Assembly: GCA_035291645.1 (NCBI GenBank)
Contig: DATDRQ010000182.1
Span: 1 to 5,879, forward strand
DNA length: 5,879 nt
From: DATDRQ01 sp035291645
Lineage (GTDB): Bacteria > Chloroflexota > Anaerolineae > Anaerolineales > UBA4823
Direction of reading: 5' to 3'
Made by a program: the position numbers and the translations under genes. Below the pieces are notes generated by a model that searched no databases, was not told the origin of the DNA, and worked only from the letters and a program-made list of their open reading frames with translations. Below are positions 1 through 3,570 of the stretch, piece after piece (the first letter of the stretch is position 1; each line of letters starts with the position of its first letter).

Positions 1-348
1 GTTGTTATAGTCGCCGAAACCCCCGCCGATGCTCGCCAGGTCTTTCGCCTCGACCGGGTAGTCCGAGAATTCATCCCGGCCTACCACCTGGGAGCCTGCC
101 CCGATCGCGAACAGGATCTCGGTGTTGGAGGGCGCCATCGAAACGACGCGCTGGGCAGGCGCTTCCAGGGTCATCGCCCGGCCAAGCCCGTCTGCCAGCT
201 CGAGCCTGCCGGTCTGCCCTGGGGCAGCTTCGCTTTCTGTAATCGGGGTCACAGCCGGGGCCTGGGCAGCTTGCGGCGCACAGCCGGACAGGGCCAGCAC
301 CAGGCAGAGCCCGGTGAACAGGACGAGCAGGGATATGTGCTTCTTCAA
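1..348 (-). CDS. btuF: BtuF-like cobalamin/corrinoid ABC transporter substrate-binding lipoprotein (3' part outside window)
   Basis: This gene encodes the extracellular binding protein of a B12-type ABC importer, which captures corrinoid and delivers it to a BtuCD-like permease. Only the first 116 residues are present; the frame is open to the window edge. I chose the TTG at 346-348 because GAGGAG lies 9 nt upstream and the product then starts MKKHISLL with a hydrophobic core and a lipobox LSGC at residues 20-23, so Cys23 is probably lipidated. A Pro/Ala/Thr-rich linker follows. The periplasmic-binding-protein fold begins near residue 48, and RVVSMAPSNTEILFAIGAG (67-85) followed by VVGRDEFSDYP is the typical start of the BtuF/FhuD/FecB family (Peripla_BP_2). 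The family also binds ferric siderophores and haem. The cobalamin riboswitch directly upstream is what points to B12 or a cobinamide. The family is certain by eye; the substrate is inferred from the leader. Confidence 0.88.
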   Translation of the reverse strand, partial: MKKHISLLVLFTGLCLVLALSGCAPQAAQAPAVTPITESEAAPGQTGRLELADGLGRAMTLEAPAQRVVSMAPSNTEILFAIGAGSQVVGRDEFSDYPVEAKDLASIGGGFGDYNN

Positions 349-386
349 AGTGCGAATCTCCTCTTCGTTATGACAGCTGGTTAATC

Positions 387-417
387 AAAAAAACCCCTAT
401 CCTCGAGGACAGGGGTT
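387..417 (-). terminator. Intrinsic terminator, expression platform of the cobalamin riboswitch
   Basis: Read on the minus strand, AACCCCTGTCC (417-407) pairs with GGATAGGGGTT (402-392) in an 11-bp stem containing one G-U pair, closed by a TCGA loop. A run of seven T residues (393-387) overlaps the base of the stem. It lies between the B12 aptamer and the TTG start at 348, where an attenuator of the B12-responsive leader should be. The expected behaviour is termination when ligand is bound. Confidence 0.9.
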
Positions 418-470
418 GGAACGCTGGTTTATGGCTCACGCTCCCATCCTCTTGCCGCGAAAAGATGGAG

Positions 471-613
471 AACCAACCAGGGCGGGCGGCCTGACTCTTT
501 CGTCTCCTGTTCGAACGCAGGCGGCGAAATTACAGTTGCGGGACAGTGCCGGACTCACACCGGCTTCGCCATTAAACCATCCATCCGGGGATAGAGGCAC
601 CCTGGCTGTGGTT
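471..613 (-). promoter_or_regulatory. Cobalamin (B12) riboswitch aptamer
   Basis: The minus strand carries the conserved cobalamin-riboswitch core. GCCGGTGTGAGTCCGGC lies within about 547-566. CCCGCAACTGTAA (542-530) is the B12 box. AGTCAGG (496-490) is the conserved 3' element. A closing helix can be drawn: AACC (613-610) and CCAGGG (605-600) pair with CCCTGG (482-477) and GGTT (474-471), which sets the limits given. A hairpin follows, CTCCATC (470-464) with GATGGGAG (448-441). Its loop contains GCGG (458-455), complementary to CCGC (541-538) in the B12 box, which could be the loop-loop contact known in this class. The downstream terminator and the BtuF-like gene fit repression of corrinoid uptake by B12. 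Core motifs are seen directly; the exact helix limits are hand-drawn. Confidence 0.93.
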
Positions 614-629
614 ATTCGGTTGTGCCGTC

Positions 630-658
630 ATTGTACGCCAGTCGGGAACGCCTGTCAA
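630..658 (-). promoter_or_regulatory. Sigma-70-type promoter of the btuF-like gene
   Basis: TTGACA (658-653) and TACAAT (635-630) are separated by 17 bp on the minus strand, an almost consensus housekeeping promoter. The expected start, near 622-624, places the first transcribed base about 10 nt before the closing helix of the B12 aptamer and gives a leader of about 275 nt. The match and its position relative to the riboswitch make this a strong call. Confidence 0.85.
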
Positions 659-659
659 G

Positions 660-671
660 CAGGCGCGCCTG
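660..671. repeat. 12-bp perfect palindrome next to the btuF -35 box
   Basis: CAGGCGCGCCTG is a perfect palindrome beginning 1 bp upstream of the -35 hexamer (653-658) of the minus-strand promoter. Position and symmetry would suit a dimeric DNA-binding regulator, but in GC-rich DNA a 12-bp palindrome can arise by chance and no known operator is recognised. Confidence 0.3.
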
Positions 672-764
672 GCACGCAACTTTATTTGGCGCTGAAAGAG
701 CCGGGCAGGCCCAACCCCTGACAAAATCGGAAGTTGGATTGTTCCGTTTAGTACTTTTACGCTA

Positions 765-793
765 TTGACCCGGCTTCTCGGAATTTATACAAT
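765..793 (+). promoter_or_regulatory. Sigma-70-type promoter of the c-di-GMP riboswitch and CAP gene
   Basis: TTGACC (765-770) and TACAAT (788-793) are separated by 17 bp on the plus strand. The predicted start, near 800, lies about 10 nt before the riboswitch and gives a leader of about 214 nt to the chosen start codon. The -10 hexamer and spacing are the same as in the divergent btuF promoter. Apart from the two promoters and the palindrome at 660-671, I see no gene or other signal in 659-764. Confidence 0.85.
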
Positions 794-809
794 CAGCGCA
801 GAAATTGCG

Positions 810-926
810 AAGAAAAAGGCAAACTTGTCGAAAGACAAGGACGCAAAGTCACGGGTCTAAGCGTTTGGGGGTTGGCATAAAATCCCACAACGTATGGCCG
901 CCGGGCTGCCTGGCAAAATTTTTCTT
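810..926 (+). promoter_or_regulatory. Cyclic-di-GMP-I (GEMM-I) riboswitch
   Basis: The conserved GEMM-I elements occur in order. GGCAAAC (818-824) is followed by the hairpin CTTGTC-GAAA-GACAAG (824-839) with the GNRA tetraloop. GACGCAAAG (840-848) and CACGGGTCTAA (850-860) come next, then a P2-type arm using CGTT (862-865) with AACG (889-892), and the 3' element GCCGGGCTGCC (900-910). By alignment from memory to the Vibrio Vc2 aptamer, the ligand-contacting residues are conserved: G20 is G818, A47 is A845 and C92 is C910. A G at position 20 favours c-di-GMP over the cGAMP-sensing variant. AAGAAAAA (810-817) can pair with TTTTTCTT (919-926), a possible closing helix. The RNA is the leader of the secreted CAP protein gene. 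Class assignment is firm; ON or OFF direction is not proven. Confidence 0.93.
900..923 (+). terminator. Possible terminator hairpin overlapping the 3' end of the c-di-GMP aptamer
   Basis: GCCGGG (900-905) and CCTGGC (909-914) can form a 6-bp stem with one G-U pair and a CTG loop, followed by AAAA and then five T residues (919-923). The stem uses bases of the aptamer core, including the C910 ligand contact, so it and the ligand-bound aptamer exclude each other. The stem is short and the T run does not follow it directly, so it would be a weak terminator. Confidence 0.4.
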
Positions 927-1013
927 TAACGACTATCCACCCCCCGGACCGTGGGCAGGTCCCCGGCCTGAACGAACGTGTTGCCTTACCGGTGGTCGCT
1001 TAATGGAGGACGA

Positions 1014-2057
1014 TTGATCAGGTTGCAGCAATTCATCGCAGTAGTCCTTCCGGGTGGGCTCCTGGCTCTCCTGCTTTCCTTCTCCCCGCTTCCGGGCGGG
1101 ATCCAGGATACGCTTTCCGCTCCGGCGCCGCAGCAAGCGGCGGCCCAGTCCAGCATCTTCATACCGGTGGCGATCGACGCCGAGACCAACGACGGCGCGC
1201 CAAAGACCGTACCTCCCTGGTTGCAGCAGCTGAATGGCTACCGCGCCCTGGCTCAACTTCCTCGCCTGACCCTCAACACAGCCTGGGCCGAGGGCGGCTG
1301 GAACCACTCCCGTTACATGGTCAAGAACAACGAGATCGCCCACGGCGAGGATCAGGATAACCCCTGGTATAGCCCGGAAGGTGACCAGGCTGCCCGCTCC
1401 AGCAACCTGCTCGGCAGCACCAGCATTGCCCTCAAAGACAAGACCGCCATCGGCCTGTGGATGCAGGCGCCCTTCCATGCCCTTGGCATCCTCGACCCCC
1501 GCTTGCAGCAGGTCGGTTTCGGCAGCTTCCGTGAGCAGGACGGGGGCGTCCAGATGGGCGCCGCTCTGGATGTACTGCGCGGGCGGGGCGCCATGCCTGC
1601 CGGGATCCAGTACCCGGTCGCCTGGCCGGCCGAGGGCGCCAACATTCCCCTGAATTCCTATACAGGCGGAGAATATCCCGATCCACTCTCGACCTGCCCG
1701 GGTTATGCCACACCGGTGGGGCTGCCGATCATCCTCCAGATAGGTCCCGGGGATCGGACCCCCCAGCTCGGCGCACATTCCTTCCGCCTGGGAGCCTCCC
1801 AGCTGGACCACTGCATCTTTGATGAAACCAGCTACACCCATCCAGATGGCAATGCTCAAGACCTCGGCCGCGCCCTGCTGAGTAGCCGGGATGCCATCGT
1901 CCTCATCCCACGCAGCCCGCTCGTTCCAGGGAAAACCTATACGGTCTCTATCACCGCCGATGGCCGGGCTTACACCTGGTCCTTTCAGGTTTCCGCAACC
2001 CTGGATTTAGCCCTGGACCTATTGGAAGAACCAGTCGGAGAGGTATTCCTGGACTGA
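1014..2057 (+). CDS. Secreted CAP/SCP-like domain protein with C-terminal Ig-like domain
   Basis: The product has 347 residues from the TTG at 1014. GGAGG ends 4 nt before this codon; the upstream GTG at 978 has no ribosome binding site and would put 12 extra residues before the signal peptide. Residues 2-24 form an export signal (IRLQQFIAVVLPGGLLALLL). The segment SIFIPVAI (47-54) resembles the YLP-type motifs of secreted Anaerolineae proteins. A CAP domain spans about 67-190: LNGYRAL near 73-79, WNHSRYM with His98, AHGED (109-113), and W149 to H155 before GILDPRLQQVGFG. The two His and nearby Glu residues resemble the CAP tetrad. The C-terminal portion, about 240-330, ending in LVPGKTYTVSI and YTWSFQVS, reads as a bacterial Ig-like beta-sandwich. 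CAP proteins are extracellular and their bacterial functions are mostly unknown. The c-di-GMP riboswitch leader suggests a role linked to surface attachment or biofilm. Confidence 0.85.
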   Translation: MIRLQQFIAVVLPGGLLALLLSFSPLPGGIQDTLSAPAPQQAAAQSSIFIPVAIDAETNDGAPKTVPPWLQQLNGYRALAQLPRLTLNTAWAEGGWNHSRYMVKNNEIAHGEDQDNPWYSPEGDQAARSSNLLGSTSIALKDKTAIGLWMQAPFHALGILDPRLQQVGFGSFREQDGGVQMGAALDVLRGRGAMPAGIQYPVAWPAEGANIPLNSYTGGEYPDPLSTCPGYATPVGLPIILQIGPGDRTPQLGAHSFRLGASQLDHCIFDETSYTHPDGNAQDLGRALLSSRDAIVLIPRSPLVPGKTYTVSITADGRAYTWSFQVSATLDLALDLLEEPVGEVFLD

Positions 2058-2090
2058 TTTCCCGCAACCGGCCAACCTCGCTGGACGTAA

Positions 2091-2132
2091 ACTGGCGCAC
2101 CTGCGCAATCGAGTACGCGCAGGTGCGCCAGT
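2091..2132. repeat. Perfect 16-bp inverted repeat between convergent genes
   Basis: ACTGGCGCACCTGCGC (2091-2106) and its exact complement (2117-2132) flank a 10-nt loop. It sits 33 bp after the CAP stop codon and 34 bp after the end of the sortase gene, so it would form a strong RNA hairpin at the 3' end of both transcripts. Neither side has a T run, so it is not a standard intrinsic terminator. It may block 3' exonucleases, assist termination, or be a dispersed genomic repeat. Confidence 0.75.
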
Positions 2133-2166
2133 CCGATTCAGCCTGCAAAACAACCCTCGGCTAGCT

Positions 2167-3069
2167 TTACTTCCGGCTCTCCGGCTGCGGCTCGATCTTC
2201 ACCAGGTCTGCCAACACCACCCGCCGCCGTTGGTAGATCTTTAATGCCTCGCTCCAATCGGTGCATGTGACCAGGGTCAGCTGCTGCCTGGTGGTGTTCT
2301 CCATAATCGAGACGTCTTCTGGTTTGACCACGATCTGCTTCCGCACCCGGTAAGTCTGGATCGTGCGCGCGGTCTCGATGATCAGCGTGTCTCCGGGCTT
2401 TAGCCAGTGCAGGTAACGGAAGGGGCCATGACCGCCATTGTAAACCGTGACGTGCCCTGCCAGTACCAGGTTGCGCGTAGATGCCTCACCCGGCAGGCTC
2501 CCCAGCTGGGCAACCTCCTGCTGGATGCCTTTCACATCCCAGGTGAACTGGTCGAAGGGGACCTCGACCACCTGGACATCCACCCGCAAGGCCGGGATAC
2601 TGAGCCGCTCGGCTTGGCCTGCCTTACGACCCGGCTGCTCTACTCGGGTCGTGCCAGCCTGGGTAATATCCTCCGCTCTAACCATGCCCGTCTTTGTCTT
2701 CGCTGCACTCTCAGGACGCAGTTTCTTGGCCGCCGGTACTTCTACCGCCGCCTGTGCAGCTGCCGCGTCATCGGCTCGACCGGATAATCGGATTTTCTGC
2801 AGGTGCTCCTCCGGTTTTCCAATCCCAGCTCCGGCGTAAGCGTTTGTCGAGGCTGTAACCCTCCCCAGGTCTGCCGTGCTTACCCCGCCGTCCGGCTTCA
2901 GAAACGCCAGGGCTTGTCCGTTGGTGGAGACAAGCCGTCGCCAGGTATCCGGTGCAGAAGATGCCGGGGGCGCGCTGGCTGCGATCTGCCGGTTCCTGGT
3001 CGAGGCAAAACCCAGCCCGAACAGTCCGATCAAAAACAGCCAGCCCGCAACCTGCAGGAAAGATCGCAT
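2167..3069 (-). CDS. Membrane-anchored sortase (cysteine transpeptidase)
   Basis: A sortase cleaves the sorting signal of exported proteins and joins them to the cell wall. The 300-residue product has an N-terminal membrane anchor (about 4-22), a long Ala-rich low-complexity linker (about 25-150) and the catalytic domain (about 155-296). The triad is readable: His206 in NLVLAGHV, Cys269 in TLVTC, matching the family TLxTC motif, and Arg282 in QRRRVVLA. Arg lies 13 residues after Cys, the same spacing as Cys184/Arg197 of Staphylococcus aureus SrtA. ATG (3067-3069) follows the stop of the LPATG-protein gene by 3 bp without a clear ribosome binding site, so translation is probably coupled. The adjacent LPATG protein is its obvious substrate. 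The sortase class (possibly D, E or F) cannot be fixed by eye. The linker of about 125 residues is longer than in typical sortases. Confidence 0.92.
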   Translation of the reverse strand: MRSFLQVAGWLFLIGLFGLGFASTRNRQIAASAPPASSAPDTWRRLVSTNGQALAFLKPDGGVSTADLGRVTASTNAYAGAGIGKPEEHLQKIRLSGRADDAAAAQAAVEVPAAKKLRPESAAKTKTGMVRAEDITQAGTTRVEQPGRKAGQAERLSIPALRVDVQVVEVPFDQFTWDVKGIQQEVAQLGSLPGEASTRNLVLAGHVTVYNGGHGPFRYLHWLKPGDTLIIETARTIQTYRVRKQIVVKPEDVSIMENTTRQQLTLVTCTDWSEALKIYQRRRVVLADLVKIEPQPESRK

Positions 3070-3072
3070 AAT

Positions 3073-3558
3073 TTATTTCTGGGCCCGTCTTCCAATCAGG
3101 CCGCGCAGGAAGAACCAGCCGACCAGCGCCAGCAGCAGGGCGGCAAACAAGCCTTCTACCGGGAAACCGCCGCCGATCGGGGATTGCCCGGTGGCTGGCA
3201 GGACAGGTGGGGTCCTGGTCGCCCTGCTGCCCGGTTCGTCCGGGGTGGGTGTGCCGGTATCGAACGGCGGGGGGATAGTGAGGCCTTCGGTCGGGGTTGA
3301 GGTCGCCGTCACGGTCTCGACCGGGAGCGTCGGGGTAATCGTGACCTCCTCCGAAGGGGTAGGTGTGTCTGAAACTACCGGTTCCGTGTTCGTCGGCGTT
3401 ACCTCGGGTTCTGTAGGTGTGGCGGTTTCCTCGCTCTTGGTGGGCGTCAAGGTGATACCGGCAGGCTCCTGGGCTGTGGCCGGGGAAAGCCGCAGGACAG
3501 CGATAGCAAAAATTGCTGACAAGGCGAGCAGGATGAGTAGGAAGCGGTTGATCGGCAT
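3073..3558 (-). CDS. Small Thr/Pro-rich LPATG cell-wall-anchored protein
   Basis: This 161-residue protein is a sortase substrate. A signal peptide spans residues 1-30, with likely cleavage after ATAQ. Residues about 35-118 are rich in Thr, Pro, Glu and Ser with irregular TPT/TPTE motifs and form an extended, possibly glycosylated stalk. The sorting signal follows: LPATG (120-124), a Gly-rich spacer, a hydrophobic segment (about 135-152) and the basic tail RGLIGRRAQK. Cleavage between T123 and G124 would leave a mature product of only about 93 residues with no visible globular domain. AGGAGG (3570-3565) sits 6 nt before the ATG, a near-perfect ribosome binding site. The gene starts 12 bp after the C25 peptidase stop and ends 3 bp before the sortase. 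The sorting signal is seen directly; wall anchoring is inferred from the family. What it displays or binds is unknown. Confidence 0.88.
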   Translation of the reverse strand: MPINRFLLILLALSAIFAIAVLRLSPATAQEPAGITLTPTKSEETATPTEPEVTPTNTEPVVSDTPTPSEEVTITPTLPVETVTATSTPTEGLTIPPPFDTGTPTPDEPGSRATRTPPVLPATGQSPIGGGFPVEGLFAALLLALVGWFFLRGLIGRRAQK

Positions 3559-3570
3559 GGCTTACCTCCT

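Noticed and set aside
410..720. A 10-bp inverted match (CAGGGGTTGG at 410-419, CCAACCCCTG at 711-720) that could make a long-range antiterminator for the B12 leader.
   Set aside because: The 711-720 copy lies upstream of the promoter (630-658), so it should not be in the same transcript as the terminator arm.
810..926. Assignment of the GEMM element to the cGAMP-sensing variant.
   Set aside because: The base aligned with Vc2 position 20 is G (818), the c-di-GMP-type residue; the A seen just before it aligns with position 19.
933..1859. A 308-codon open frame on the minus strand opposite the CAP gene.
   Set aside because: It is antisense to a gene with recognisable signal peptide and CAP motifs, its translation has no family signature, and it would run into the c-di-GMP riboswitch region; typical GC-rich shadow frame.
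3241..3455. Possible tandem DNA repeats within the Thr/Pro-rich stalk coding region.
   Set aside because: The protein motif TPT/TPTE recurs irregularly and the underlying bases have no constant period or exact repeated unit, so this is composition bias rather than a tandem repeat or CRISPR-like array.
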